Positions 18,183 through 29,494 are shown, counted from the stretch's first letter. The stretch: DNA of 64,000 bases from Nitrospira tepida (GCF_947241125.1 NZ_OX365700.1:4374461-4438460), one strand, 5' to 3'. A program made the numbers and translations. Notes: generated by a model from the sequence alone, not told the origin.

Positions 18183-18620
18183 TCACGGCCAATAGGTTGC
18201 CGTCGCTTTGACGTAGCCGAACAACACGTCCCGTCGCGCCACGATGCCGATGAGCTTCTTCCCTTGCACGACCGGCACGCGGATCAAATGCCGCTCCTGC
18301 AGCAGCGCGATCAGATCCATCACGGGCATCTCCTCGTGAACCGTGATCACGTGGGGGGTCATCACTTCGCGCGCGGTCACGTCCCGCAGGTTCTTGCCTT
18401 CCTGGAGCGCTCGCAGCAGGTCAAACTCGGTCACCAGCCCCAATAGGGTCCATTCGTCGTCCACCACCGGCACGCTGCCGAACCCGTGCTCGCTCAGGAT
18501 GTCGGCGATCCGGACGCCGTTCGTCTGGGGTCCGACGGTGTACACGGCATCCTGCATCAAACTGTGGACTGTCAAGGTCTTGGGATCGCACGCCTTCACC
18601 ATGTACTCCGTCGCTCTCAT
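18183..18620 (-). CDS. CBS-domain pair protein
   Basis: 145 residues, almost entirely a CBS pair. Domain 1 carries SVPVVDDEWTLLGLVTEFDL; domain 2 carries REVMTPHVITV...IRVPVVQGKKLIGIVARRD. Tandem CBS domains bind adenosyl nucleotides and act as energy sensors. No attached effector domain is present, so it should work through a partner. The protein at 19050 is a close structural relative in the same orientation. Confidence 0.85.
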   Translation of the reverse strand: MRATEYMVKACDPKTLTVHSLMQDAVYTVGPQTNGVRIADILSEHGFGSVPVVDDEWTLLGLVTEFDLLRALQEGKNLRDVTAREVMTPHVITVHEEMPVMDLIALLQERHLIRVPVVQGKKLIGIVARRDVLFGYVKATATYWP

Positions 18621-19049
18621 GGCTCACCTCCCGCGCCTGCGCGCTGTCAATCGGTCTGGGACTAGGAATAATGGCAAGAGGGCAAGAGATAATCGAGATC
18701 GGAGCCGATTCATCGGGAACCGGACGGCGAACGGAAGGGACCACGAGGGAGCATCTGCAGAGCGGACAGCCATGACCGCCCCCGCTGAAGGATCAACTCG
18801 GGCAGGTGGCGCTCGCAGTTGGACGAAACCCACCTGCCACGATGTCACGACGTTATACGAGACGCAAGGAAAATGCCAGGCCTTGATGGGGCGGTTTCTA
18901 CGAACCGCGCAGCTATCTGCCGAGAATCTATATTGCCGCTCCAGCGGGCAGGCCATCGTCACCATGTCACGTGGCGAAACGGGACAGGATCGCCCTCCGG
19001 ACTGTGCCCAATTGCCACGGAGCCGGCTATCCAAGCATGCCGATGCCGG

Positions 19050-19484
19050 TCAGCCCCGCGAGGCCAGATAGCCCTGGAGCACATCGCGCCTGGCGACAAT
19101 GCCGGTCAACAGACCGTCCCGATTCACGACGGGCACACGGATGACGTGGTTGGTTTGGAGAACATAGAGGAGCGTGCGCACGTCGGTATGCTCGTCTACG
19201 CTCACCACGGTCCTGGTCATGATGTCGCCCGCGGAGAGATCTCCGAGCCGTTTGCCCTGGTCCAGCGCCGCCAACAGATCGAACTCGGTCACGATCCCGA
19301 CCAGCCTCCGCCGATCGTCGATGATCGGCACCCCGCCGAACCCCTCAATCATCATCGAGGCGATCACGTCGGCTTTGGTCTGCACATGCGCCGACTGCAC
19401 CGCCCGCTCCATGAGATCCGCTGCCTTGAGTTGGTCGAATGCGGCAGGCCCGGCTCCGGCTTGCTGTGTCCTCTCGTTGGCCAT
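19050..19484 (-). CDS. CBS-domain pair protein
   Basis: 144 residues. Two CBS motifs: GGVPIIDDRRRLVGIVTEF and IRVPVVNRDGLLTGIVARRD, with AGDIMTRTVVSVDEHTD between them. ATG at 19484 has GGAG 9 bases upstream; the ATG at 19493 directly abuts that site and is less likely. Its paralogue is the CBS protein at 18183. Probable cytoplasmic nucleotide sensor. Confidence 0.85.
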   Translation of the reverse strand: MANERTQQAGAGPAAFDQLKAADLMERAVQSAHVQTKADVIASMMIEGFGGVPIIDDRRRLVGIVTEFDLLAALDQGKRLGDLSAGDIMTRTVVSVDEHTDVRTLLYVLQTNHVIRVPVVNRDGLLTGIVARRDVLQGYLASRG

Positions 19485-19524
19485 GGGTCTCATCTCCTTC
19501 CTGTCTCGCCGCCGCCGGCATGGG

Positions 19525-19836
19525 TCACTCCAACGTCTGCCAGGTTCCGTTCCAGACATAGACTTGCTTGGCCGGATCGCGCAACGGTCGCTGGGTCAGG
19601 ATGAGCCGGCAACCGCTGCGCCGATAGAGGTAGTCGGATTTATGCGCCATCAACATCGCCAATGACAAGGAGGGCCGTTCGGCATCCATCGTCACCGGGA
19701 CGAGGATCTGGCCGTCAGGACAACGGCGTAACCCTGCTGCATCCAGCGAGGGACGGGGGGTGATGGTCGACAGGCGCAACACATCGACAAATCGGCGATA
19801 GACGCCTTGTTCCAGGTCATCCAATAAGATCGACAC
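19525..19836 (-). CDS. Hypothetical protein (103 aa, GTG start)
   Basis: Starts at GTG 19836 with an AGGG site 7 bases upstream. The product (MSILLDDLEQGVYRRFVDVL...) has no motif I recognise; its middle is hydrophobic (SLSLAMLMAHKSDYLYRR) and it ends QVYVWNGTWQTLE. It lies 40 bases upstream of the CBS gene on the same strand and could be in the same transcript. Codon use is like its neighbours. Moderate confidence that it is real. Confidence 0.5.
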   Translation of the reverse strand: MSILLDDLEQGVYRRFVDVLRLSTITPRPSLDAAGLRRCPDGQILVPVTMDAERPSLSLAMLMAHKSDYLYRRSGCRLILTQRPLRDPAKQVYVWNGTWQTLE

Positions 19837-20275
19837 CGCTTCACCCTCGCGCGGACGGTCGGGCTGATTGTTGCTGGATGACGCAAAGCGAGTGCCATCG
19901 TCCGACCTTCCAAGCTCCGTTCCAAACCCTTTGCGGGCCCTTTGTCGGCCTTTTTGTTAGGAGTGGCGACCCTCCCCGTTCTCCACATTCCTGGCGACAA
20001 TTGCCCCAGCGATCCCCTTTCAACCTGACGCAAAAGGCCGCAGGCGTGCTTCTGACAGAATCCCTTTTGACTTCATGACAGGACCATCGGCTCCAATCGC
20101 GCCGTTTCCGTTATGCTTCCCTGACTCGGGCACGTGTGATGCAGGCTTTCGCCGGGAGGCCTGAACGGCGAGGCAGGGAAGGGCATTCCCATTTCAACCG
20201 AGCGATCGTTTCGTTTCATGGATGTCGCCCTTCGCCAGGAGCCGATGAGCCGAGCGCAAGAACGGGAGGACCGCC
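19837..20275. other. Gene-free stretch between divergent genes
   Basis: About 440 bases between the GTG-start hypothetical gene and the tandem USP. No credible frame is seen. It should contain the divergent promoters for both; no exact boxes are called. Confidence 0.5.
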
Positions 20276-21181
20276 ATGAACATCCTGTGCGCCGTCGATG
20301 GGTCCGAGTATTCACGTTGGGGAGTGGAGGCCTTGCGAGTGCTGGCAGACCGGCCTCCGGAGCGGGTGCTGTTGCTCCACACCGTTGAGCCGCGCCTGCC
20401 GAGATCGTCCGGGTCCCCCAGCCCGGCGCGAGTGGCTCGGGTCATCCGTGCGCTGGATGAGCGAGGGACGACCCTGCTGCGTCAGATGGCCCAGGCGGCA
20501 TCGGTGGCGCTGGGCCAGGGTGGCACCAGCGCCAAGACCAAGATCGAAACCGCCCTTGCTCATGGTCGTCCGGCTGCCAGCATCGTGGCGCAAGCGAGAC
20601 GGCGCCGGACCGATCTCGTGATTCTCGGTTCACGGGGACTCAGCGATATCCGGGGATTTCTTTTGGGCAGCGTCTCGCGTCACGTGCTCACGCAGGCGCC
20701 CTGTCCCGTTCTGATCGTCAAACGCCCGCTTGCCTCGCTCGGCCGGGTCGTGCTCGCCGTGGACGGCTCCAAACATTCCCGGCGCGCCTGCGAGTTCGCC
20801 TGCCAGCGGTTGCTTCAGGAGGCGACTCATGTGTCGGTGCTCTCCGTCGCAGGCGACGGGTTGACGGAGATGGCGGCGCAGGTTCTGCCAGCCTCTCAAC
20901 TTCAAGACCTCACTCGCCCTCAACTCGACCGAGCTCAGGAACTGGTGAATCAGTATCGGGACCAGGTCTTGAAAACCGGGTGCAGCGTCACAACGGAGGT
21001 GCGCACCGGACATACGAGCGAGCAGATTCTCCAGCATGCCGAGCAACTCAAAGCCGACCTCATCATCGTCGGTTCACGCGGGCTCGAGGGCACGGAGCGG
21101 CTCGAACTGGGCAGCGTGGCGGAAAACGTATTGAAGTATGCGCCCTGCTCGGTCTTGGTCGTGAAACGCCGGCAGATCTAG
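20276..21181 (+). CDS. Tandem-domain universal stress protein
   Basis: 301 residues. Domain 1 begins MNILCAVDGSEYSRWGVEAL and has ILGSRGLSDIRGFLLGSVSRHV. Domain 2 begins RVVLAVDGSKHSRRACEFA and has IVGSRGLEGTERLELGSVAENV. Both G-2x-G-9x-G-S/T ATP loops are intact, unlike the protein at 710 where only domain 1 is. GGGAGGACCGCC lies just upstream of the ATG. Confidence 0.9.
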   Translation: MNILCAVDGSEYSRWGVEALRVLADRPPERVLLLHTVEPRLPRSSGSPSPARVARVIRALDERGTTLLRQMAQAASVALGQGGTSAKTKIETALAHGRPAASIVAQARRRRTDLVILGSRGLSDIRGFLLGSVSRHVLTQAPCPVLIVKRPLASLGRVVLAVDGSKHSRRACEFACQRLLQEATHVSVLSVAGDGLTEMAAQVLPASQLQDLTRPQLDRAQELVNQYRDQVLKTGCSVTTEVRTGHTSEQILQHAEQLKADLIIVGSRGLEGTERLELGSVAENVLKYAPCSVLVVKRRQI

Positions 21182-21411
21182 AACCGCCCTGCGACAACCC
21201 GGGGGGAGGCATTCTTCTTTGACGAGAACCCGCATGCTTCGGCTGGCCAGTTCAACGGGTGTGATGGCCGTTCGCATCATTCATCGGCCGACCGTGAAAA
21301 GCACGCCAATCCCTGCCTGGTATCTCCTTGGCGTGACCTGTCGGACCGCGTCGCGTCTGATTGTGCCTGAATGGTCCGGTGTTGACCGTTTTTCAGTTGG
21401 AGCCTTTGTCT

Positions 21412-23178
21412 GTGGCTTGGCCTGTCATCATTAAATCCCGGCGAGAGTGGGAAGTCGTTCCACATCTGTTCGACTATGCGGCGGTGCGCGAGCGCTTCAC
21501 CTGGGAGGAGGCCCGTCGCGAGCTGGAGGGGCTCCCGGATGACCGGGGCCTCAACATCGCGCATGAGGCGGTGGTGCGACATGCGCTCGGTCCAAAGAGT
21601 CACCATGTCGCCCTTCGCTGGATCTCGAAGGACGGGCGCGTCGAAGACTATTCCTATGACCTGCTGCATCGGCTGAGCAATCGGTTCGCGAACGTCCTGC
21701 GGGCATTGGACGTTGAGAAAGGAGACCGTGTGTATGTGCTGGCCGGCCGCATCCCCGAACTCTATATCGCGGCGCTCGGCACGCTGAAACAGGGCGCCGT
21801 GTTCTGTCCCCTGTTCTCCGCCTTCGGGCCGGAGCCGATTCGGGCCAGGATGAGCATCGGCGGCGCGACGGCGCTGGTGACCACGGAACCGCTCTATCAG
21901 CGCAAGGTCGCCGGCCTGCGCAACAGCCTGCCGGATCTGCGCCACGTGCTGCTCGTCGGGCCGGATCGCCGACGGACCGACCTCCCCGGCACGCTGGACT
22001 TTCATCGGCTGCTCGAATCCGCGTCGGAGAGCCACGCCATCGCTCCCACCGATCCGGAAGACCGCGCCTTGCTGCATTTCACCAGCGGCACGACCGGCAG
22101 GCCCAAGGGGGCGATTCACGTCCACAAGGCCGTGGTCGCGCACCATATCACCGGCAAGCTCGCGCTCGACCTGCACAGGGACGATATCTTCTGGTGCACC
22201 GCCGATCCCGGCTGGGTCACTGGGACCTCCTACGGCATCATCGCGCCCCTCGCCAACGGCGTCACCAGCATCGTGGACGAGGGCGACTTCGACGCGGAAC
22301 GCTGGTACCGCCTCTTGCAGGATCATCGCGTGACCGTCTGGTACACAGCCCCCACGGCGATTCGCATGCTGATGAAAGCGGGGCTCGATCTGCCGCGCAA
22401 GTTCGACCTCTCGCGGTTGCGCTTCTGCGCGAGCGTCGGTGAGCCGTTGAATCCGGAGGCGGTCCTGTGGGGCCGGCAGGCGTTCGGCCATCCCTTTCAC
22501 GACAACTGGTGGCAGACGGAAACGGGCGGCATCATGATCGCCAACTTCGCGGCGATGGACGTGCGGCCCGGTTCCATGGGGAAGCCGTTGCCCGGGATCG
22601 AGGCCGCGATCGTGCGGAAGACCGAAGCCGGCCGGGTGGAAGTCGTCGACCGTCCGGACGTCCAGGGCGAGCTGGCCCTGCGACCAGGGTGGCCGTCGAT
22701 GTTCCGCGGCTACTGGAACGAAGAAGCCCGGTACCAAAAATGTTTCGCCGGCGGCTGGTACCTCACGGGAGACCTCGCGAAGCGGGACGCCGACGGCTAT
22801 TTCTGGTTCGTCGGCCGGTCGGACGACGTCATCAAGACCTCCGGACACTTGATCGGTCCCTTCGAAGTCGAGAGCGTGCTGATGGAACACCAGGCGGTGG
22901 CCGAAGCGGGCGTCATCGGCAAGCCGGACCCGGTCGCGATGGAAATCGTCAAGGCCTTCGTCTCGTTGAAGGACGGCTATGAGGCCTCTCCTTCGCTTCA
23001 GAAGGAATTGCTCGGCTTCGCCCGAACCAGGCTGGGCGCGGTCGTGGCGCCGAAGGAGATTGCGTTTCTTCCCTCCCTGCCGAAAACCCGAAGCGGAAAA
23101 ATCATGAGGCGCCTCCTGAAGGCCCGCGAGCTCGGGCTCCCGGAGGGCGACCTTTCGACCTTGGAGGGCTCGTCGTGA
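21412..23178 (+). CDS. acsA: AMP-forming acetyl-CoA synthetase
   Basis: About 588 residues of the ANL adenylating family. P-loop [12 protein letters not shown], the [10 protein letters not shown] motif typical of acetyl-CoA synthetases, [19 protein letters not shown], and the C-terminal [14 protein letters not shown] lysine that is the acetylation site. It activates acetate to acetyl-CoA. Start uncertain: GTG 21412 has GGAG 9 bases upstream; TTG 21361 is also in frame. The stop overlaps the GTG of pdhA (23175-23178), tying acetate activation to the pyruvate dehydrogenase genes. Confidence 0.88.
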   Translation: MAWPVIIKSRREWEVVPHLFDYAAVRERFTWEEARRELEGLPDDRGLNIAHEAVVRHALGPKSHHVALRWISKDGRVEDYSYDLLHRLSNRFANVLRALDVEKGDRVYVLAGRIPELYIAALGTLKQGAVFCPLFSAFGPEPIRARMSIGGATALVTTEPLYQRKVAGLRNSLPDLRHVLLVGPDRRRTDLPGTLDFHRLLESASESHAIAPTDPEDRALLHFTSGTTGRPKGAIHVHKAVVAHHITGKLALDLHRDDIFWCTADPGWVTGTSYGIIAPLANGVTSIVDEGDFDAERWYRLLQDHRVTVWYTAPTAIRMLMKAGLDLPRKFDLSRLRFCASVGEPLNPEAVLWGRQAFGHPFHDNWWQTETGGIMIANFAAMDVRPGSMGKPLPGIEAAIVRKTEAGRVEVVDRPDVQGELALRPGWPSMFRGYWNEEARYQKCFAGGWYLTGDLAKRDADGYFWFVGRSDDVIKTSGHLIGPFEVESVLMEHQAVAEAGVIGKPDPVAMEIVKAFVSLKDGYEASPSLQKELLGFARTRLGAVVAPKEIAFLPSLPKTRSGKIMRRLLKARELGLPEGDLSTLEGSS

Positions 23179-24143
23179 CCCGCGCCGTCGATCGCCTGAC
23201 CGCCTTGGATCTGCTGTACCAGATGCTGCGCATCCGGCGCTTCGAGGAGAAGTGCGTCGAGCTGTACAGCCTGGGCAAGATCCGCGGGTTCTTGCACCTG
23301 TATATCGGCGAAGAGGCGGTCGCGGCCGGGGCCGTTCGTTGCTTGGCGCCCGCCGACGCCGTCGTCGCGACCTACCGGGAGCACGGCCATGCGCTCGTGC
23401 GGGGCACGCCGATGAGGAGCCTCATGGCGGAACTGTTCGGCAAAGTGACCGGGTGTGCCAGGGGGCGCGGCGGCTCGATGCATTTCTTCGACGCATCGCG
23501 GCGCTTCTACGGCGGCCTCGCGATCGTCGGCGGCGGCCTCCCGGTCGCGGTCGGCCTCGCGCTGGCGGACCGGATGCAGCATCGACCGCGCGTGACCGCC
23601 TGCTTTTTCGGCGACGGGGCGGTGGCCGAGGGAGAGTTCCACGAATCCTTGAATCTGGCTTCGCTCTGGAACCTGCCGGTGCTGTTCCTGTGCGAAAACA
23701 ACCTCTATGCGATGGGGACGGCGCTCGCCCGCCATCAGGCGCAGACGGACTTGGCGGCCAAGGCCCGCGCCTACGGGATGCCGGCCCAGGCGGTGGACGG
23801 CATGGATGTGTTGGCGGTCATGGAGGCGACGCAAGCCGCCGTGGACGAGGTCCGGCGCGGAGCCGGACCCCGCTTTCTCGAATGCCAGACCTATCGGTTT
23901 CGCGCGCACTCGATGTACGACCCGGAGCTCTACAGAAGCAAGGCGGAGGTGGAGGAGTGGAAGGCGCGCGATCCGATCCCCGCCCTCGAGGGGCTCATGC
24001 GGGAATGGAAGGCCATCGGTTCCGAAGATCTTCCGAAACTGGAGCGGCAGATTGCGGGCGAAATCGACGAGGCCGTGGCCTTTGCCGACGCAAGCCCCTG
24101 GGAGCCGGTCGAGGACCTGGAGAAGGATGTGTACACGGAATAG
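23175..24143 (+). CDS. pdhA: Pyruvate dehydrogenase E1 component, alpha subunit
   Basis: 322 residues starting at GTG 23175, overlapping acsA by 4 bases. It shows [36 protein letters not shown] and the thiamine-diphosphate motif [10 protein letters not shown]...ENN, the family pattern for E1 alpha. With E1 beta it decarboxylates pyruvate (or a related 2-oxo acid) and passes the acyl group to E2. The neighbours E1 beta (24250) and E2 (27235) support pyruvate dehydrogenase. Confidence 0.92.
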   Translation: MTRAVDRLTALDLLYQMLRIRRFEEKCVELYSLGKIRGFLHLYIGEEAVAAGAVRCLAPADAVVATYREHGHALVRGTPMRSLMAELFGKVTGCARGRGGSMHFFDASRRFYGGLAIVGGGLPVAVGLALADRMQHRPRVTACFFGDGAVAEGEFHESLNLASLWNLPVLFLCENNLYAMGTALARHQAQTDLAAKARAYGMPAQAVDGMDVLAVMEATQAAVDEVRRGAGPRFLECQTYRFRAHSMYDPELYRSKAEVEEWKARDPIPALEGLMREWKAIGSEDLPKLERQIAGEIDEAVAFADASPWEPVEDLEKDVYTE

Positions 24144-24155
24144 CAAGGAGTGAGG

Positions 24156-24241
24156 AGTGAAAAGTGAAGAGCCGGAAGTGAGAGGCGAGAGAATCGAAAG
24201 TGAGGATGTCCCTCCTCGCTTTCCACTTTCCACTTTTCACT
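24156..24241. repeat. Nested inverted repeat between pdhA and pdhB
   Basis: Outer arms AGTGAAAAGTG (24156-24166) and CACTTTTCACT (24231-24241) are perfectly complementary. Inner arms at 24196-24206 and 24213-24223 pair with one mismatch. The RNA would form a long hairpin in the 106-base pdhA-pdhB gap, possibly affecting mRNA stability or read-through. It could also simply be an intergenic repeat element. Confidence 0.7.
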
Positions 24242-24249
24242 GAGACGAC

Positions 24250-25227
24250 ATGCCTACCATCACCTACCGAGGGGCTGTCCGCGCCGGATTGCGCGAGGCG
24301 CTCGTGAATGATCCGCGCGTGTTCCTCATGGGCGAAGACGTCGGGAAATACGGCGGCACCTATGGCTGCAGCAAAGGATTTGTGGACGAGTTCGGCCCGG
24401 ATCGCATCCGCGACACGCCGCTCTCGGAATCGACCTTTGTCGGGGCCGGGATCGGGGCCGCGCTGGGAGGGTTGCGCCCGATCGTCGAGGTCATGACGGT
24501 GAACTTCAGCCTGCTGGCCTTGGATCAGATCCTCAACAATGCCGCGACCATCCGCCACATGTCCGGCGGCCAGTTCAACGTCCCGTTGGTCGTCCGCATG
24601 GCCACCGGCGGAGGCCGGCAGGTGGCGGCGCAACATTCCCACAGTTTGGAAGGCTGGTACGCGCACATTCCCGGGATCACGGTGCTGACCCCCGCCACCG
24701 TGACCGACGCGAAGGGGATGCTCTTGAGCGCGCTGCAACAGCCAGACCCGGTCTTCATCTTCGAACATGCGTTTTTGTATCCGATGGAAGGTGAGCTGGA
24801 TGAGACAGCCGGACCGGTGGACATCCGATCGGCGGCCGTGCGACGGCCGGGACACGATATCTCGCTCATCACTTTCGGCGGGTGCCTCTGGAAGGCCCTG
24901 GCCGCGGCGGAGCAACTGGCCGGGGATGGCATCGACGCCGAGGTGATCGACCTGCGCCTCTTGCGGCCGCTCGATGAGGCGACGATGCTGGCGTCGGTGA
25001 CCAAGACCCATCGTGCCGTCATCGTGGACGAGGCCTGGCGGACCGGCAGTTTTGCCGCCGAGATCAGCGCCCGGATCATGGAAGGGGCGTTCTATGCGTT
25101 GGACGCGCCGGTCACGCGGGTCTGCAGCGCGGAGGTGCCCTTGCCCTATCCCAAGCATCTCGAAGATGCGGCGCTCCCGCAGGTGGCGACGATCGTCAAG
25201 ACGGCACGGTCGATGGTCTCCAAATGA
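24250..25227 (+). CDS. pdhB: Pyruvate dehydrogenase E1 component, beta subunit
   Basis: 325 residues: [18 protein letters not shown], then [19 protein letters not shown], the E1 beta signature with its conserved Glu in GED, and [19 protein letters not shown]. The C-terminal transketolase domain has [16 protein letters not shown]. It pairs with E1 alpha upstream, separated by a hairpin-forming gap. Confidence 0.92.
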   Translation: MPTITYRGAVRAGLREALVNDPRVFLMGEDVGKYGGTYGCSKGFVDEFGPDRIRDTPLSESTFVGAGIGAALGGLRPIVEVMTVNFSLLALDQILNNAATIRHMSGGQFNVPLVVRMATGGGRQVAAQHSHSLEGWYAHIPGITVLTPATVTDAKGMLLSALQQPDPVFIFEHAFLYPMEGELDETAGPVDIRSAAVRRPGHDISLITFGGCLWKALAAAEQLAGDGIDAEVIDLRLLRPLDEATMLASVTKTHRAVIVDEAWRTGSFAAEISARIMEGAFYALDAPVTRVCSAEVPLPYPKHLEDAALPQVATIVKTARSMVSK

Positions 25228-25269
25228 TCGGCAAGCGTCCCTGACAAGACAGGCGCAGAGGTCAACAGG

Positions 25270-27210
25270 ATGTCCCATGCATCGTCAGCGACGGAACCGG
25301 GCGCGACTCATCCCGATCCGCTCAGGGAGAAATTGGTCTCGTTGTTCCAGGACATCACCCGAAAGGCCGCACAGGCTCAAGGACGTTTTCCCTCCTCCGA
25401 TCCCGATTGTCAATGCAGCCGGGATAATTTGCTGGCCTACCTGGCGCTGCGAGAGCACGACTTACAGGACCTGCAACTGGAATTGGTCGAGCGGGGCCTC
25501 TCCTCGCTCGGTCGGCTGGAAGGGTCCGTGATCGCGAGCCTGAGAAAAGTATTGCAGAACCTTGGCTACCAGCCGCCGGATATTCCGCTCAAGGCTCCGG
25601 ACTTTGCCCAAGCGCGTTCGTTGCTGTCCCAGCGTGCCACGAGGTTGCTCGGTCGTCCCCGTCCCCATCACCAGACCCGCATCATGGTCACGTTGGATCT
25701 CGACACCCTGCGGCAACCGGAATTGCTGGAGCAACTCCTGCTCAAGGGCATGGACATCGCGCGGATCAACTGTGCGCACGACAGCAGCCGCGAGTGGCTG
25801 AGGCTGATTCAAGCCGTTCGGGATGCCGAGGAGCGGCTGGCACGACGGGGCGAGAGCGTCGGACGGCGCTGCCGCATCGTCATGGACTTGGCCGGGCCGA
25901 AAGTTCGGACCGGCCCCCTCCGGCCCACTACCCGCCCCTTGAAACTCTCGGTCGAGAAGGATCTGCGAGGGCGACCCCGTTGCGTCCTTGAAGGCTATCT
26001 GACGACCGAGACCGAGCAGACCAGGCGCGTCCGTGAACCCGGGGAACCGTCCCGATTCATCATCGCCCTCCCTCAACAGGACCGGGTGGCGAGCCTTTCG
26101 CTTGGCGAGGACCTCACGTTCACGGACACGCGCGGGCGCAGGCGAGCGCTGCGGGTGCTTGAGCGAGTGAGCCCGATGCGGGTGCGCGTCGGACTGAACC
26201 GGACCGCCTACATCGAGGAAGGCACCGAATTGGTATCCGCGCAGGGGCACCTGTTCCGGGTCGGACCGGTGGTTTCACAGCCGGTCGCGCTGCGGGTGCA
26301 GGCCGGAGACCGGTTACGCCTGTATCGAGATCCCGCCCGCCTCGGACATCCGGCGGAGGCCGATGGACCGGCCGGGATCAGTTGCACGTTGCCGGCCGTG
26401 TTGGAATCGGTCGCGCTTGGCCATCGAATCTTCATCGATGATGGGAAGATCGCGGGGGTCGTGCGGAGCATCGAAGCGGATTATCTTGAGCTCGAGATCA
26501 CGGCTCCTCATCACATCCCCGCCCGCATCCGCGCCGAAAAGGGGCTGAATTTTCCTGATTCCCCGATCGATATCCCGGCCTTGACCGAGAAGGACCAGGA
26601 TGACCTGCGGTTTGTCGTCGGCCATGCCACCGCGGTCGGTCTCTCCTTCGTCCATCAGCCGCGCGACCTCGATGATCTGCGCTCGGCCCTCAAGGAGCTC
26701 GGCGATCCGGATATCGGGATCGTGATCAAGATCGAAACGCGAGAGGCCATTCATCGGCTGGCTCAACTGATTATGGCAGGCTTGGACCTGCCGAGGTTCG
26801 GGGTAATGATTGCGCGGGGGGATCTGGCCGTCGAGGTCGGCTTCGAACACTTAGCTCTGGTTCAGGAAGATATTCTCTGCATCTGCGAAGCCGCCCACAT
26901 CCCCGCCATCTGGGCTACGCAGGTGCTTGAGAACCTGGCCAAGAGCGGCCTGCCCGCCAGAGCCGAAATCACCGACGCGGCGACGGGCCAACGGGCGGAA
27001 TGCGTCATGCTGAACAAGGGCGAATATGTCCTTGAAGCCGTCAAGACGCTGGCGGACCTGTTGGGCTCCCGAGAGCGGCAACGGATCAAGAAACGGCAGG
27101 TCTTTCGCGAGATCACCGCGCAGCATGGTCTGTTCGACCGGTTCGGTGACGAGTCCGCTCGTGAGGCTGCGCCTCAGGCCGCACGGTATGCCGGCTCGGA
27201 GAATGCGTGA
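25270..27210 (+). CDS. Pyruvate-kinase-like protein inside the pdh cluster
   Basis: 646 residues. Residues 1-125 are an N-terminal helical extension unlike normal pyruvate kinase. The barrel follows: [47 protein letters not shown] and [19 protein letters not shown] keep the Arg, Lys, Glu, Asp and Thr positions of the active site. The inserted B-type region is unusually long and the allosteric C-terminal domain is absent. It could interconvert PEP and pyruvate beside the complex that consumes pyruvate. Lacks the SHG of typical enzymes (CAH instead), so activity is not certain. Confidence 0.82.
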   Translation: MSHASSATEPGATHPDPLREKLVSLFQDITRKAAQAQGRFPSSDPDCQCSRDNLLAYLALREHDLQDLQLELVERGLSSLGRLEGSVIASLRKVLQNLGYQPPDIPLKAPDFAQARSLLSQRATRLLGRPRPHHQTRIMVTLDLDTLRQPELLEQLLLKGMDIARINCAHDSSREWLRLIQAVRDAEERLARRGESVGRRCRIVMDLAGPKVRTGPLRPTTRPLKLSVEKDLRGRPRCVLEGYLTTETEQTRRVREPGEPSRFIIALPQQDRVASLSLGEDLTFTDTRGRRRALRVLERVSPMRVRVGLNRTAYIEEGTELVSAQGHLFRVGPVVSQPVALRVQAGDRLRLYRDPARLGHPAEADGPAGISCTLPAVLESVALGHRIFIDDGKIAGVVRSIEADYLELEITAPHHIPARIRAEKGLNFPDSPIDIPALTEKDQDDLRFVVGHATAVGLSFVHQPRDLDDLRSALKELGDPDIGIVIKIETREAIHRLAQLIMAGLDLPRFGVMIARGDLAVEVGFEHLALVQEDILCICEAAHIPAIWATQVLENLAKSGLPARAEITDAATGQRAECVMLNKGEYVLEAVKTLADLLGSRERQRIKKRQVFREITAQHGLFDRFGDESAREAAPQAARYAGSENA

Positions 27211-27234
27211 GAACGGCGATGTGTAGGGCGCTCC

Positions 27235-28473
27235 ATGGCTGAATTCGTGATGCCCACCTTGGGCGCGGACATGACTGAAGGGACGTTGATCGCCTGGAAG
27301 AAGCAGGTGGGCGATCGAGTCGAGAAGGGCGACATCATTGCGGAGGTGGAGACGGACAAGGCCGCGATCGAGATCGAGGTTTTCACCAGCGGCACGATCG
27401 AACGGCTGTCGGCGCAGCCGGGGGACAAAGTGCCGGTCGGGACGGTGATGGCGATCATCAGGGAAGAGGCGGCTGCCGCGCCGGCACCGGCTCCCCCGCC
27501 GACCAAGCCGGCCGTTCAGCCGGAGGGACCTGCGCTCGCCGCACCGGAACAGGTTCAGATCGCGAAGCCGCCCTCCATCTCGGCCGAAGCCTCGGCCACC
27601 GTATCGGCGCGGCCTCAGGAGCCCAGGCTCCGCATCTCGCCGGCAGCCCGCCGGTTGGCCGATCAACTGGGCATCGATCCGACCGCCGTGACCGGTACCG
27701 GACCGGACGGCGCAATCACTCTCGACGATGTCCAGCGAGCGGCTCCTAGAACGGAGCCCGCCCCTCCCGAAGCCCTTCCCCCGGCAACAGCGGCGCCGCA
27801 AGCCGACCGCATGGCCCGCATGAGGCAGGCGATCGCCACGGCCATGGCCCGTTCCAAGCGGGAGATTCCCCATTACTACCTCAGCACGACGATCGACCTG
27901 CACAAGGCCCTGTCCTGGCTCGCGGCGGAAAATGCCGCGCGATCGGTTGCCGATCGGCTGTTGCCGAGCGCCCTGCTGATCAAGGCCGTGGCGCTGGCAT
28001 TGAAGGAGGTCCCCGAGCTTAATTCGGTCTGGAAAGACGGGCGGGCCGTCACGAGTCAATCCGTCCACATCGGCGTCGCGATCGCGTTGCGGGGCGGCGG
28101 GCTCGTGGCTCCGGCGCTCCACGATACCGACCGGTTGAGTGTTACGGACCTGATGGGGAAGCTCCAGGACTTGGTGAGGCGGGCGCGCGCCGGGTCCCTG
28201 CGGAGTTCGGAGTTGTCCGACCCGACCATCACCGTGACCAATTTGGGCGATCTGGGCGTCGACAGCGTGCTCGGCGTCATCTATCCTCCCCAGGTGGCGC
28301 TGGTGGGATTCGGAAAGGTGGCGGAGCGGCCCTGGGTGGTGGAAGGGCTCGTGGTCGCCAGACCGTTGATGACGGCCAGCCTTTCGGCGGATCATCGGGT
28401 GAGCGACGGCCACCGCGGAGGCCGCTTCCTCGCTGCGGTGGACCGGCTGCTTCAGAACCCCGGCGGGTTGTGA
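27235..28473 (+). CDS. pdhC: Dihydrolipoamide acetyltransferase (E2) of pyruvate dehydrogenase
   Basis: 412 residues. The lipoyl domain (1-80) has lipoylated Lys42 in [10 protein letters not shown]. An Ala/Pro linker follows, then a peripheral subunit-binding domain ([20 protein letters not shown]) and the catalytic domain ending with [11 protein letters not shown], whose His near 387 is the acyltransfer base. It transfers the acetyl group to CoA. No E3 gene follows, so dihydrolipoamide dehydrogenase must be encoded elsewhere. Confidence 0.93.
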   Translation: MAEFVMPTLGADMTEGTLIAWKKQVGDRVEKGDIIAEVETDKAAIEIEVFTSGTIERLSAQPGDKVPVGTVMAIIREEAAAAPAPAPPPTKPAVQPEGPALAAPEQVQIAKPPSISAEASATVSARPQEPRLRISPAARRLADQLGIDPTAVTGTGPDGAITLDDVQRAAPRTEPAPPEALPPATAAPQADRMARMRQAIATAMARSKREIPHYYLSTTIDLHKALSWLAAENAARSVADRLLPSALLIKAVALALKEVPELNSVWKDGRAVTSQSVHIGVAIALRGGGLVAPALHDTDRLSVTDLMGKLQDLVRRARAGSLRSSELSDPTITVTNLGDLGVDSVLGVIYPPQVALVGFGKVAERPWVVEGLVVARPLMTASLSADHRVSDGHRGGRFLAAVDRLLQNPGGL

Positions 28474-28564
28474 GAGGATAGCTGGAGAGGGCCGATGAGG
28501 CGAAGAGACTCATCCTGAAGAGGATCGCGAGGCCGCGATCATCCTGTCGAAAAGGGGTGGACCA

Positions 28565-29110
28565 ATGACGCGAACAGAGACAATACGGCGCGCGAGCGTC
28601 CGGTGCCTGGTGGTCGGACTCCTCATGATGCCTCTGCCGGCGGCGGGCATGACTCAAATTTTGCCCGATGCCACGGTGGAGGCGGATCGGCAAACCGTCC
28701 TTGAGCTCACCAGTGCCTTCGACCAGGCGCAGGAAGCCATCCGTTCGCGCAATCTCGATGAATTGATGGGCATCTACAGCGAGCGATACAACCATCATGG
28801 ATTCAAGAAGGAAGACCTCAGAAAGATCTGGGCCGAGCTCCTGAGCGATTACGAATTCATCGCCAACATCCATACCTTTTCTGCAATCCGGACTTCAGGA
28901 GAGGGCAACAACATGACGGTGGAGATCACCTGCAGCGGCGCGCTCTGGGCCACCAGCAAGAACTCGAAGGAACGTATCCCGATTGACAGTTGGCATCAGG
29001 AAGTGCATCACCTCGCCAAAGAAGATGGGGAGTGGCGAATCGTGGGCTCGTCCAAAGGCGCTTCCGCGAGACCGCGCCTCTTCGGCAGCGCGCCGCATCC
29101 GTTGTTCTAA
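28565..29110 (+). CDS. Exported NTF2-like/SnoaL-fold protein
   Basis: 181 residues: basic N-terminus plus hydrophobic stretch (CLVVGLLMMPLPAAG) as a signal peptide, then an NTF2-like domain with LDELMGIYSERYNHHGF, VEITCSGALWAT and IDSWHQEVHHLAKEDGEWRI. It closely resembles the protein at 53778, including the C-terminal APHPLF. Function unknown; the cone-shaped fold often binds small hydrophobic ligands. Confidence 0.75.
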   Translation: MTRTETIRRASVRCLVVGLLMMPLPAAGMTQILPDATVEADRQTVLELTSAFDQAQEAIRSRNLDELMGIYSERYNHHGFKKEDLRKIWAELLSDYEFIANIHTFSAIRTSGEGNNMTVEITCSGALWATSKNSKERIPIDSWHQEVHHLAKEDGEWRIVGSSKGASARPRLFGSAPHPLF

Positions 29111-29133
29111 CCCACCTGGGAGCGGATCGGACC

Positions 29134-29382
29134 ATGACGACGCCGGCCACGGACATACGGGAGACGATCATCCGATTGCTCGGCGAGATTGCCCCGGAGG
29201 CGGACATGGCGTCGCTTCGGTCCGACCTAAACCTTCGCGACCAATTGGACATCGATTCCATGGATTTTCTGAACTTCGTGATCGCGCTGCACAAGACGTT
29301 CGAGATCGAGATCCCGGAAACCGATTATCCCCGTCTCTCCACCCTGGACGGTTGCGTCGCCTACGTCGCGGAGCGCCGGTGA
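29134..29382 (+). CDS. Acyl carrier protein
   Basis: 82 residues with LDIDSMDFLNFVIAL: Ser42 is the 4'-phosphopantetheine attachment site. The start at ATG 29134 follows GGGAG. It could carry an acyl or lipoyl-precursor chain; an ACP beside a lipoyl-dependent complex may supply octanoyl for lipoylation (inference). It is distinct from a fatty-acid gene cluster ACP, since no fab genes are near. Confidence 0.85.
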   Translation: MTTPATDIRETIIRLLGEIAPEADMASLRSDLNLRDQLDIDSMDFLNFVIALHKTFEIEIPETDYPRLSTLDGCVAYVAERR

Positions 29383-29494
29383 GCTGCGGGGGCTTGCCTG
29401 GTCAGCCTCCAGCGCTTGTGAGGACGGTTGTGAGACAATCTTCGCAACACACGGCCTTTTCAATCTCGTCATCGTCATAGAAGGAGCCTCGTCC

